From contig QCID01000002.1 of NCBI GenBank assembly GCA_003216895.1, positions 1-64,000 of the forward strand: a stretch of 64,000 nucleotides of DNA. The letters run 5' to 3'. Every line of letters begins with the position of its first letter. Within the stretch, counting starts at the first letter, position 1. Source of the stretch: Prochlorococcus sp. AG-402-K04 (GTDB lineage: Bacteria > Cyanobacteriota > Cyanobacteriia > PCC-6307 > Cyanobiaceae). The notes under the pieces were generated by a model. That model was not told the DNA's origin. It did no database searches and saw only the letters and a list, made by a program, of their open reading frames with translations. Below are positions 38,639 to 48,287 of this stretch, piece after piece. A program made the position numbers and the translations under genes.

Positions 38639-38875
38639 TTATTGAGGAGTTGAGGTTTTCAAGGCCAAAGCATGAATTGTTTCTGTTTTCAATTCATTTT
38701 TTAACGCACCATAAACAAGTTGATGTTGTTGTACAAGAGATAAGCCAGAAAATTCTTCAGATACAACATTGACTTCAAGATGATCACCACCGCCCATATC
38801 TATTACATCAATTTGAGCATCGGGAAGTGATTGCTTAATTAAAAGAGTAACCTCTTTGGCTGTAATCATTTTCAA
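38639..38875 (-). CDS. bolA: BolA-family protein
   Basis: A 78-residue BolA: VTLLIKQSLPDAQIDVIDMG, GDHLEVNVVSEEF and LVQQHQLVYGALKNEL with the conserved His in the alpha2 region. BolA proteins bind CGFS glutaredoxins to form a 2Fe-2S heterodimer. It lies ten bases before grxD. Confidence 0.93.
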   Translation of the reverse strand: MKMITAKEVTLLIKQSLPDAQIDVIDMGGGDHLEVNVVSEEFSGLSLVQQHQLVYGALKNELKTETIHALALKTSTPQ

Positions 38876-38948
38876 ATAAGGAATTAAAGTGAATTTAGAG
38901 AAAATAAATTCAATGTGAGTGCTAAAGATTCAACTAAGTAAAATCATA

Positions 38949-39629
38949 TTATCTTCTACCAACAGCTATCAAAGCTGATTGTTCCGCACTTTTCATACTT
39001 TTGGAAAGTTCAATATTAAATTCATTTGTAGATTGCTTAAAATCCCTCGAAATAATTATTGGTTTAGAGAAACAAATTGATGCCGACCCATAAAACTTCG
39101 GGATAACATCGCTGTAGGCCAAACCTACTGGAACAATTTTAATTTCTAATCCTTTGTTAGAAGCTAGTTGAGCTAAGCGAATCAAGCCTTTTTTAAGTTT
39201 TACAGGCTCGCCAAATCGATTTATCTTACCTTCTGGGAATACAACTAATTGCTGACTTGAAATCAACAAATCCACTGCATATCTAAGAGTTGTTAAAGAA
39301 GGTTTTCCTTGATCAATAGGGAAACAACCCAATCTGTTTAAGAACCAACCTTGTAACCCTCTCATCTCTGATCGGGTAACCATGTATCTACAATCTCTAT
39401 TTGTAATTCTTCTCCCAGCAGCCATAGTCAACATCAAAGCATCCCATCTAGATCTATGAGTGGGAGCAAGTACAACAGAACCACTTAAAGGTAAATGTTC
39501 TCCACCAATAACTATTCTTCTTCGAAAAAAATTGTTCAACGCAAAATCTTGCGTTGCAAACATAGCTAATCGACTCAAGAGAGGATCAACCCCGCGGCAT
39601 ATTTTTTTTTCTCTATTAAGAAGGGGCAA
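38949..39629 (-). CDS. plsC: 1-acylglycerol-3-phosphate acyltransferase (PlsC family)
   Basis: A 226-residue acyltransferase of phospholipid synthesis. The catalytic HX4D is at residues 58-63 (APTHRSRWDALML), and FPEGKINRFGEPVKLKKGL provides the second conserved block for glycerol-phosphate binding. Length and motifs are normal; membrane association is expected. Confidence 0.9.
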   Translation of the reverse strand: MPLLNREKKICRGVDPLLSRLAMFATQDFALNNFFRRRIVIGGEHLPLSGSVVLAPTHRSRWDALMLTMAAGRRITNRDCRYMVTRSEMRGLQGWFLNRLGCFPIDQGKPSLTTLRYAVDLLISSQQLVVFPEGKINRFGEPVKLKKGLIRLAQLASNKGLEIKIVPVGLAYSDVIPKFYGSASICFSKPIIISRDFKQSTNEFNIELSKSMKSAEQSALIAVGRR

Positions 39630-39767
39630 AAAATCCCTCTTTAAAAAACTATATAATGAAGTTAACTCCGAAAGCTTTATTATTAACAGTCAGACTGGGC
39701 AGTTACTCCAGCGGCTAAACCTTATTTTGCTTTTGATGAATACAATCAAACTATATTTTAAATACCT

Positions 39768-40505
39768 ATGGCAAGTCTTGGAGTAAACATTGATCACATA
39801 GCAAATGTCCGAGAAGCTCGTAAGACATTTGAACCTGACCCAGTAAAAATGGTTCTTTTAGCGGAATTAGGTGGTGCTGACGGTATAACTGTTCATCTAA
39901 GAGAAGATAGAAGGCATATTCAAGATAGAGATCTAAATCTTTTAAAAGAGACTGTGCATACTCGACTAAATCTGGAAATGGCTGCAACTGAAGAAATGAC
40001 TTCAATAGCACTTAATCTCAGGCCAGATTTGGTTACACTTGTTCCTGAAAAAAGGGAAGAGGTAACTACAGAAGGAGGACTCGATGTCATTAAATACAAA
40101 ACCAAACTAAAGGAAATAATCCAACGTCTTTCAGATGAGGATATTCCAGTTAGTCTTTTTGTTGATCCAGTCCAAGCTCAATTAGAAAATTGTGCTGAGA
40201 TAAAGGCAGCCTGGATTGAACTGCACACAGGTAAATATGCAATCACAAAAAGCAAGGTAAGAAATTTGGAATTATCCATTCTTAAAGAGAGCACAGCCAA
40301 AGCAAGATCTTATGGGTTGAGAGTAAACGCAGGGCATGGATTGACATATCAAAACGTTGAACCGATTGCAGCTATTGAAGGGATTGAAGAATTAAATATT
40401 GGCCATACAATTATTTCTAGAGCTCTTTCAGTAGGTCTATCTCAGGCTGTTAAGGAAATGAAAAGCCTAATTATCAATCCAAGAAAAGACAACTTCTTAC
40501 TTTAA
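39768..40505 (+). CDS. pdxJ: Pyridoxine 5'-phosphate synthase
   Basis: A 245-residue TIM barrel that condenses 1-deoxy-D-xylulose 5-phosphate with 3-amino-2-oxopropyl phosphate to pyridoxine phosphate. [18 protein letters not shown] is the family start; [20 protein letters not shown] and [12 protein letters not shown] are also conserved. Length normal. Confidence 0.96.
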   Translation: MASLGVNIDHIANVREARKTFEPDPVKMVLLAELGGADGITVHLREDRRHIQDRDLNLLKETVHTRLNLEMAATEEMTSIALNLRPDLVTLVPEKREEVTTEGGLDVIKYKTKLKEIIQRLSDEDIPVSLFVDPVQAQLENCAEIKAAWIELHTGKYAITKSKVRNLELSILKESTAKARSYGLRVNAGHGLTYQNVEPIAAIEGIEELNIGHTIISRALSVGLSQAVKEMKSLIINPRKDNFLL

Positions 40506-40532
40506 AAATATCTTTAAATCGCATTTCGACTC

Positions 40533-43500
40533 TTGCTAACAATTTATCGAAGTAACAAAGCTGAATGGTTAGCAGAGATACTGGGACAGGAACTCCGATT
40601 AAATCCTCCTGAAATAACTGAAGAAGTTAATATTATCGTAAGTACATGGCCATCAAGCAGATGGCTAAGTGAAAAACTTTCAATAATTAATAATATCAAT
40701 GCATTAGTTAAATACACTTTTCCTGGTACATATTTAAAAAGGTTAGTCAAGAAAATTATTGATATTGATCCTAATGAAAAAGATCCATGGGAAAAGAATC
40801 ATCTTGTTTGGAATATTTTAGAATTACTACCAGAATTAATAAAAGAGAAAGAAGCAGATATAATTCTGTCCTGGCTAAAAATTAGCGAGAAAGGAAATGA
40901 GGAAATCAATCTAAATTTATGGGATCTAGCAAACAATATTGCAGAGATATTTGATGATTACATACTTTATAGACCTGAAATTATCAAGAAATGGTTAAGC
41001 AAAAAAGTAACGGAAACGTCCCGAAAAATTAGTGTTAATAAAAACATCCTTTGGCAGGAAAGATTATTTAATTTACTATATAAAAAGATAGACAAAGATC
41101 CGTTCTGTATACAAGTCGAAAAAGCTATTAAACTTTTAAAGAAAGATGATATTTCTAAACTAGATTATCCAAAAAATTTATATATCTATGGAATTAGCAG
41201 TCTGGCACCATTGCAAATAGATTTAATTCAAGCATTTTCAAAAGTAATAAATATAAAAATTTATCTAATTTCACCTTGCAATGATCTTTGGCAAAGATGT
41301 GAAACAAGAAGATTGCAATTTAGAGATAAATGGAATACTCCTCCTGACAGGCAGTGGTTACTAGAATCTCCAAGACTTGAAGCCTTCCTTGGACGGATGG
41401 GGGCAGAATTTCAACAGTTGCTAGAGGGGAGTGGTGAATATCAATTGGGAGAAAGAAATGAGGAAGATATTTTTTCTCTTACAGCAGATATCGCTACTAA
41501 TAAAGGGTGCAAACCAAATTTATTAGAACAACTACAACAAGAATTGTTATCCACAAAAAGTGAAAATATTTTAACTAAAAAAAAATCTGACAAATCACTT
41601 CTTTTCCTTAAATCTCCAGGAAAGTATAGGCAAGTGGAATTAATACGGGACCACATATTACAACTCTTCACCAATGACAAGGGACTTCAACCTAGAGACA
41701 TTCTAATAATAACACCGCAAGTTGATAGCTATGCACCAATATTCACCTCAGTGTTTAACAATATAGATTACAATACTACTCAATTACCCTGGGTAATCAC
41801 AGATAGGAGTCAAGAAGATAAAGTAGGTTTAATACATTTTATATTAAACCTGCTAGAGATTTCTGCATCTCGTCTAACCACATCAATTTTTGAAAACTTA
41901 TTAACTAATCCAGCATTACAAACACAACAGCATATAAGTAATGACGAGGTGTGTGACATAACCAAAAGCCTTCAATCCGCTGGCTTTACTTGGGGACTTG
42001 ATTCTTCAGAAAGATTTGGGGAAGAAACTCATAGCCTATGTTGGTGTCTAGAAAGATTTCTACTTGGTCTTGTTTTACCAGATGATCCAATTAATGGAAT
42101 AAGCAATATCTCACCTTATTCCGGGAATATTTCAAGTGCAGAGCTTATAAAAGCTTGGGGTATACTTTCAAAGCTTTGCAATTATATCGATGCGATTCGC
42201 CGTAACCGTTCATGTAAAGAATGGATAAAACTTATAACATCGCTCGTAAAGGACTTGTTTGGGGATGGTGGAGAATGGGCATGGGAAGAGCAACAACTAC
42301 TAACTATTGTTAATAATTTGGGTCTCATATCAGATAATTGTGAGCTAGAAATTGATTGCTTAGTAGTCAAAGACATTATCAGCAAATCATTAAGTTCTAC
42401 AAATGGCAAATTTGGTCATAGGACAGGGAAAATTACGATCAGTGCCTTAGAACCAATGAGAGCAATCCCTCATAAAATCATCATCGTCATGGGACTAGAA
42501 AGTCGAACTTTTCCAAGAATAGACAACAGAAGAAGTTTTAATCTTCTAGAAAGGAAAAGAGAGATTGGAGACCCTAACCAATATGACAAAGACCGCTACT
42601 CATTGTTAGAAGCGTTAATCTCAACTCGTCAAAATCTTTTAATTTCTTGGAATTGCAAAGATGAAAAGACCGGAGAAGAGCTCGAACCTCCAAGCCCTAT
42701 TCAACAATGGCTGAATTACTTAAAAATCAAATTAGGAACCAACACATTACAAGAGATTCTCATTGAGCCACCAGCGAATCCTCTTGATCAATTCAACTTT
42801 ATAAAAACGGAAAATTCACAAATCATGAGTTGTGATAGGAAGAATCTAGAAGCTAGAGAATGGATTAAAAAAGGAATAGCGACTAAAAATGTCTCACTAG
42901 CATTACCGATAAAGTGGGAAGAAATAAACCTAAGCGAATTAAAATCTTATTCCTTAGAGAAAACCAAAGAATGGTTACTCAATCCACAAATCACATGGTT
43001 AAAAGAGAATGAAATCCAATCAAAAGAATTTGTCAATCTTATTGAAGACAATGATTTACTCGAGCTTTCAGAATTAGAAAGATATAAACTTATTAAACAT
43101 CGACTTGAAAATAGTGATCTCAGAAAAAATAACGACACAAATGATCATAATAGAAACTATTGGAGAGAGACCTTTTCTGGCAAAGGTGTTTTCCCCCCCA
43201 AAGGTTCTGGATTAATAGAGGAGGCTATTCTAGAGGAGCGATGGAATAATTTAATATCCGCAATATACGCTACCGGTCTAATCACGAAAAGGAATATTGA
43301 GATGCAAGAGTTAGAGGGTGAATTTTACTTTAGTGGGAAGGATTTAATACAGATTGAAGTTGGAAGTTTAAAATATAAAGCTCTTATGAATGGATGGCTA
43401 AATCATTTATATTTGTCTGCAAATAGTTCATTTAATTACAAAACACTAATAATTTCTAAAAAAACTGATTATAGCAAAAAGATTAATTTCGAAGTAAGCA

Positions 43501-43829
43501 AAGAGATTTTACCAATAAATACTAAAGAAGCGATTAAGACACTAAGACAAATACATCAATTAGCAATCGCAGGAAGAAATAGTTGTTGGCCCATACCGCC
43601 AGAAAGTGGCCTGGTTTATGCCCTAGCTACAAAAGACAAGAATAAGAATGAGCAGGATTTATTTCAAAAGCAATGGGAAGGTGATTTATATATGCAAGGA
43701 GAAAGAGAAACTCTAACAATGGAACTTTGCTTTGGCAAAAAATGTAAAGCCTCTACTTTTTTAGACTATGAATCATTTAATGATGTATTAATGAGTCTCT
43801 ATGAACCACTACTAAAAAATACCAACTAA
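40533..43829 (+). CDS. recC: Exodeoxyribonuclease V gamma chain
   Basis: A 1098-residue RecC. The N-terminal MLTIYRSNKAEWLAEIL with VSTWPSSRWLSEKL and YGISSLAPLQIDLIQAFSK are family blocks; CNDLWQRC follows and KITISALEPMRAIPHKIIIV, NLLERKREIGDPNQYDKDR and LLEALISTRQNLLISW are conserved. RecC recognises Chi and works with RecB and RecD in double-strand-break repair. It starts at TTG 27 bases after pdxJ. A small methyltransferase-like gene separates it from recB. Confidence 0.93.
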   Translation: MLTIYRSNKAEWLAEILGQELRLNPPEITEEVNIIVSTWPSSRWLSEKLSIINNINALVKYTFPGTYLKRLVKKIIDIDPNEKDPWEKNHLVWNILELLPELIKEKEADIILSWLKISEKGNEEINLNLWDLANNIAEIFDDYILYRPEIIKKWLSKKVTETSRKISVNKNILWQERLFNLLYKKIDKDPFCIQVEKAIKLLKKDDISKLDYPKNLYIYGISSLAPLQIDLIQAFSKVINIKIYLISPCNDLWQRCETRRLQFRDKWNTPPDRQWLLESPRLEAFLGRMGAEFQQLLEGSGEYQLGERNEEDIFSLTADIATNKGCKPNLLEQLQQELLSTKSENILTKKKSDKSLLFLKSPGKYRQVELIRDHILQLFTNDKGLQPRDILIITPQVDSYAPIFTSVFNNIDYNTTQLPWVITDRSQEDKVGLIHFILNLLEISASRLTTSIFENLLTNPALQTQQHISNDEVCDITKSLQSAGFTWGLDSSERFGEETHSLCWCLERFLLGLVLPDDPINGISNISPYSGNISSAELIKAWGILSKLCNYIDAIRRNRSCKEWIKLITSLVKDLFGDGGEWAWEEQQLLTIVNNLGLISDNCELEIDCLVVKDIISKSLSSTNGKFGHRTGKITISALEPMRAIPHKIIIVMGLESRTFPRIDNRRSFNLLERKREIGDPNQYDKDRYSLLEALISTRQNLLISWNCKDEKTGEELEPPSPIQQWLNYLKIKLGTNTLQEILIEPPANPLDQFNFIKTENSQIMSCDRKNLEAREWIKKGIATKNVSLALPIKWEEINLSELKSYSLEKTKEWLLNPQITWLKENEIQSKEFVNLIEDNDLLELSELERYKLIKHRLENSDLRKNNDTNDHNRNYWRETFSGKGVFPPKGSGLIEEAILEERWNNLISAIYATGLITKRNIEMQELEGEFYFSGKDLIQIEVGSLKYKALMNGWLNHLYLSANSSFNYKTLIISKKTDYSKKINFEVSKEILPINTKEAIKTLRQIHQLAIAGRNSCWPIPPESGLVYALATKDKNKNEQDLFQKQWEGDLYMQGERETLTMELCFGKKCKASTFLDYESFNDVLMSLYEPLLKNTN

Positions 43830-43842
43830 TCAAGAAACTAAA

Positions 43843-44403
43843 ATGAAGCTAAATAAAAGCAATCACATTAAGGATTTTATAACGCTCCTATCAAAATGGG
43901 GATTTAGCAAGCAGGGGCTATTTAATAATTCCAAAGGAGAATGGTATTTATTTTCTCAAATATTTTTAATCCTATTACATTTAATACCTCCCTACCCAAA
44001 AATTGAGCAAGTAGCATATTCAATAAATACTTTTTGTATAATTATTGGATTATCAATTTCAATTCTAGGTCTATTCATTGTCATTAAAGCATTCATAGAT
44101 TTAGGCGAAAATCTTACACCACTTCCTTATCCAATGAATAACTCGAGTCTAATAAAAAACAATTCATACCAAAATGTTCGGCACCCCCTTTACAAGGGAT
44201 TATTAATTATTTCATTAGGAATATGTATTTATTCATTGAGTCTAATACATTTATCACTACTAATATCATTAGCTTACATTTTAAAAATAAAAGCCTTAAA
44301 GGAAGAAGAAAACCTAAAAATTAAATTTCCTGAATACAAAAGATATATCAAAGAAGTACCAGCTATCATAAAAGAAATAAAATATTTAGATTGGAGATCC
44401 TAA
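43843..44403 (+). CDS. Membrane methyltransferase-like protein (ICMT/PEMT family), 186 residues
   Basis: About four membrane segments and the family C-terminus: YQNVRHPLYKGLLIISLG (RHPxYxG) and KEEENLKIKFPEYKRYI, which bind S-adenosylmethionine in isoprenylcysteine carboxyl methyltransferase and related proteins. The substrate in cyanobacteria is unknown. It lies between recC (13 bases) and recB (95 bases), splitting the recBCD group. Confidence 0.8.
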   Translation: MKLNKSNHIKDFITLLSKWGFSKQGLFNNSKGEWYLFSQIFLILLHLIPPYPKIEQVAYSINTFCIIIGLSISILGLFIVIKAFIDLGENLTPLPYPMNNSSLIKNNSYQNVRHPLYKGLLIISLGICIYSLSLIHLSLLISLAYILKIKALKEEENLKIKFPEYKRYIKEVPAIIKEIKYLDWRS

Positions 44404-44498
44404 AATGTTAATTATAATAAATTTTAAATATCAAAAAAAAGAGATAATAGAAAGAAAAAAAATTAGTTCATATTTATTTGATATACTATTAAATAAAT

Positions 44499-47400
44499 AT
44501 GACTAATATAGAATTATTTCAAGCAAATAAATACCCTTTAACAAATGGAATGCGTCTAATAGAAGCAAGTGCTGGGACAGGGAAAACCTTTTCTCTTTCT
44601 CATCTTGTCTTAAGGTTATTAACTGAACAAGAATATTCAATAAACGAAATACTAGTTGTTAGCTTTACAGAAGCAACAGCATCAGAAATCAAAGCAAGAA
44701 TTATTGAAAGATTAATTTTAGCATTAAAGATAATTGAATCAATAAATACAAACGTAAAACAATATCAAATTGACAAAGTATTAAATGAATGGATCGAATT
44801 AAATATAACTTCTAAAGAAAGAGCTTTATATATAGCCTCCTTACTCTTAGAAGCATTAGAGAGAATTGATACTGCAGATATAACAACAATTCATGGATTT
44901 TGTAGTAAAACAATTCGTAGAGAAGCTTTAGAAAATGGAAATAATTTAAATTACACAATTGAAAAAGATTCAGAATCATTAATAAATGAAATTGTTGAAG
45001 AATATTGGAAAAAAGAAATATTAGAAATAGAAATTTCAGAATTAAAAGGGATATTTAAGACTAATTTCAATCGTAAGAATTTAATTCAAGTTATTAGTTC
45101 TTTGGATAATGATCCAAATAATATTTTCAAACAAACAATTAATTCCATAAAAATAGAAGAAAGTCTTTCAAATCAATTAAAAGACTATATTGATTCATTA
45201 TGGATAGAATTTACGACTATATGGGAAGAAAGGGGCCAGGGAGTTGAAGACGGCTTCATAGAGATTGCTAAGGATCTAAGGTCTAAAGGTATTAAAGAGA
45301 CAAAGCCATACTCATCCAAGCCCAGAAAAAATCGATATGAGCTTTTAACTAACTGGATTGAAGAATATAAAGAGAGAAATAGACGTCCATCATATGAAGA
45401 TATTCAAAATCAAACCCTTATAAATAAATATTTTCACCCTAAAAATATTTACCAATTAGATTTGAAGTATAGAATTGATTCTTGTTCAGAAGAAATGAAA
45501 TCAACTCTTGATATTATAGGAGATTTATTTGACAGTCCAGGTGAATTCGTTTGGGAACATGCTATATTATGGACTAAGAGAGAACTTGAAAAAAGAAAAT
45601 CTAAAAAGGGTTTAATAAATTATTCAGATCTACTTAAATTATTAGATCCCGAAAAACTTAATAGTAATGAAATCAAAGATGAAATTAATCCTAATAATAT
45701 CTATAAAAACTTAAAACTTAGGTATAAAGTAGCTTTAATCGATGAGTTCCAAGATACTGATCCAGTCCAGTTAAGATTATTAAAAGAAGCCTTTGGTAAT
45801 TCATCAACACATCTATTACTAATGATTGGAGATCCAAAACAGGCAATCTATAGTTTCAGAGGTGGAAGCTTAAATACATATATGAAAGCCAGAGAAGCTT
45901 GTGATCAAATTCATTTAATGAATGCTAATTATAGAAGTACAAAATCGCTAATTTTAATACTCAATAAATTATTTCTTTATGGTTTAATAAGATCAAATCT
46001 ATCAACTCAAGAACTTAATCCATGTTCACAAGAAGATTTACTAAAACTGAATGGAATAAAAGAACCATTTAAAATAATAAATCTAATAGATAATCATCAA
46101 AAAGAAAAAATACAAAAAATAAAATTAGAATCAAAAAGCAAAATAGAGGATAAAGTTCCTAAAGTCATTGGATATTATTTGTTAGAACTATTAAGTAATA
46201 ATCCTAAAGATTTAAACCCCTCAGATATTTGCATACTAGTCAATAGACATGATCAAGCTAAAAACATTCATAGCTATTTATCAAAAATAAAAATTCCTTC
46301 ACAACTACAAAGCAATGAAAATATATTTACTAGAGAAGGTGCTCAAATCCTACAGATTTTCATTAACTGTATCGTCAGTCCATATAACCAACAAAAACTT
46401 GCTCTACTAGCTTGTTCTGAACTAATGCAATGGAAAAAGGAAACACTTATTGAATCAAAAATCAATGGCGATTTTGATTCATTATCTTCTAAGTTCTATG
46501 AACTTTCAAAATTATTTCCAAGGATTGGATTATTGGGTTGTTTATCAAACTTTCTAGAAGGGAAATCAATAGCTGATCTTTCCAATAGAGGAACTTTATT
46601 AAGTGATCTTTATCAAAGCTCTCAGTTAGTAGACGAACAGATACATCGACAGAAATTTAATGCTTTAAGAGCATCAAAATGGCTTAGTTATCAACGGTTC
46701 CAGCCCATTGAACCAATACCTGAAGAGTATCAACCTAACAGTGCCATTAGTAATAGTTCCGTGAATATAATTACAATTCACAAGAGCAAAGGACTTCAAT
46801 TTAAGATTGTAATTTGTCCATACTTATGGCAAAAGCCTCCAAATAAAAAAAGTCATTTATGGAAAGATAATCAAAATCTATTAATTTCTAAAAAGCATAA
46901 ATGGCATAAAAAATATAGTTCATATCAAGATTTCATTAGAAAAGAATCATTAAATGAAGCGGAGCGGTTGGCTTACGTTGCTTTTACAAGAGCTAAAAAA
47001 CAAGTAATAGTCCTTTGGGCAAAGGCTTCTGGTCAAGAAGGGAACCCTCTTTCAGGATTTTTATTTGGATCTGAATCAATAAATATAAACATAGAAGACC
47101 ATACAAAAGAAATGATGGAAAAGTCATTCAAGGAAAGGGAACTAAAAGTTGATATTCAAGATATAAAAGTAATTGAAACTAATAAAACATGGACTCAACC
47201 TAAATGTGAAGTCAAATTATCACTTGGTGCAATTCCTAACCATCAGTTTGAGAATAGTTGGGGAAGGTATAGTTTTTCAAAATGGATAACAAAAAAACAT
47301 GACGGATTAATACTAAAAGACATATCAGATGAGTTAAATGAAGATCATGCATTTAAAGATGAAATTGAGAATATATCTCTCCAAAAAATCGATCAAGTAT

Positions 47401-48287
47401 ATATAGAGAAAGATCACAGTATCGACAAAGTAGAAGATCCTAGATGGTCTAAAGAAAGTCCTATTGCTCAGTTTCCTAGAGGTCCTATAGCAGGGACTTG
47501 TCTTCATAAAATACTTGAAAGAATTGATTTCAATGATATTGATAATCAACTAAAAGTTTCAACTATAATAGAAGAAGAATTAAATATAGTTAATATAAGT
47601 AAGTCATTTATTGAACCTATTAATATTTTATTAAAGAGAATTGCAAATATCCCTTTAGGAGGTCCTTTAGGTAAATTTAAAATGAAAAATTTAAATTCTA
47701 AAAGCTCTATCAAAGAATTAAAATTTGATATTCCAATTTGTAATGAAGCTAATCCAATTAATACTCTCGAATTATCATCAATATTTAGAGAAGATGTTCA
47801 AAATAAATATGGCTCAGACTATATAAATAAACTAATGGATCTAAATATCTATAGCAGCGGTTTCCTAACCGGATCCATAGACCTAGTTTTTGCAGACAAA
47901 CCAAATCATGAATTTGCTAAATGGTGGGTTTTAGATTGGAAAAGTAACTGGATAGGAAATCCGCTATTAAAAGAGGATGGTTCATCATGTTGTCCCTCAA
48001 ATTATTCAATTTCCAGAATGGATGAAGAAATGTACCATCATCACTATCCACTACAAGCCCATATATATTTACTTGCTTTACATAGATTCTTAAAGTGGAG
48101 GCTCCCCAATTATTCACCTCAAAAACATCTTGGAGGTTACATTTACGTGTTTTTGAGAGGGCTACCAGATAAAGAAGATATAGAGGAAAAGAATTTAGCT
48201 CAAAGGACCCCCGGTTTAATCGTCGAACCTGCACCTATTGACAGAATTAAAAAATTAGATTTCTTGATTAAAAGACAACACAAATGA
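44499..48287 (+). CDS. recB: Exodeoxyribonuclease V beta chain
   Basis: A 1262-residue UvrD-family helicase-nuclease. Walker A is IEASAGTGKTFSLSHL (about 21-36), with ITTIHGFCSK, LIDEFQDTDPVQLRLL, GDPKQAIYSFRGGSL and YVAFTRAKKQVIVLW further along. The C-terminal nuclease domain keeps GSIDLVFADKPN and WWVLDWKSNW, so both helicase and nuclease are predicted active. Its end overlaps recD by four bases. Confidence 0.95.
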   Translation: MTNIELFQANKYPLTNGMRLIEASAGTGKTFSLSHLVLRLLTEQEYSINEILVVSFTEATASEIKARIIERLILALKIIESINTNVKQYQIDKVLNEWIELNITSKERALYIASLLLEALERIDTADITTIHGFCSKTIRREALENGNNLNYTIEKDSESLINEIVEEYWKKEILEIEISELKGIFKTNFNRKNLIQVISSLDNDPNNIFKQTINSIKIEESLSNQLKDYIDSLWIEFTTIWEERGQGVEDGFIEIAKDLRSKGIKETKPYSSKPRKNRYELLTNWIEEYKERNRRPSYEDIQNQTLINKYFHPKNIYQLDLKYRIDSCSEEMKSTLDIIGDLFDSPGEFVWEHAILWTKRELEKRKSKKGLINYSDLLKLLDPEKLNSNEIKDEINPNNIYKNLKLRYKVALIDEFQDTDPVQLRLLKEAFGNSSTHLLLMIGDPKQAIYSFRGGSLNTYMKAREACDQIHLMNANYRSTKSLILILNKLFLYGLIRSNLSTQELNPCSQEDLLKLNGIKEPFKIINLIDNHQKEKIQKIKLESKSKIEDKVPKVIGYYLLELLSNNPKDLNPSDICILVNRHDQAKNIHSYLSKIKIPSQLQSNENIFTREGAQILQIFINCIVSPYNQQKLALLACSELMQWKKETLIESKINGDFDSLSSKFYELSKLFPRIGLLGCLSNFLEGKSIADLSNRGTLLSDLYQSSQLVDEQIHRQKFNALRASKWLSYQRFQPIEPIPEEYQPNSAISNSSVNIITIHKSKGLQFKIVICPYLWQKPPNKKSHLWKDNQNLLISKKHKWHKKYSSYQDFIRKESLNEAERLAYVAFTRAKKQVIVLWAKASGQEGNPLSGFLFGSESININIEDHTKEMMEKSFKERELKVDIQDIKVIETNKTWTQPKCEVKLSLGAIPNHQFENSWGRYSFSKWITKKHDGLILKDISDELNEDHAFKDEIENISLQKIDQVYIEKDHSIDKVEDPRWSKESPIAQFPRGPIAGTCLHKILERIDFNDIDNQLKVSTIIEEELNIVNISKSFIEPINILLKRIANIPLGGPLGKFKMKNLNSKSSIKELKFDIPICNEANPINTLELSSIFREDVQNKYGSDYINKLMDLNIYSSGFLTGSIDLVFADKPNHEFAKWWVLDWKSNWIGNPLLKEDGSSCCPSNYSISRMDEEMYHHHYPLQAHIYLLALHRFLKWRLPNYSPQKHLGGYIYVFLRGLPDKEDIEEKNLAQRTPGLIVEPAPIDRIKKLDFLIKRQHK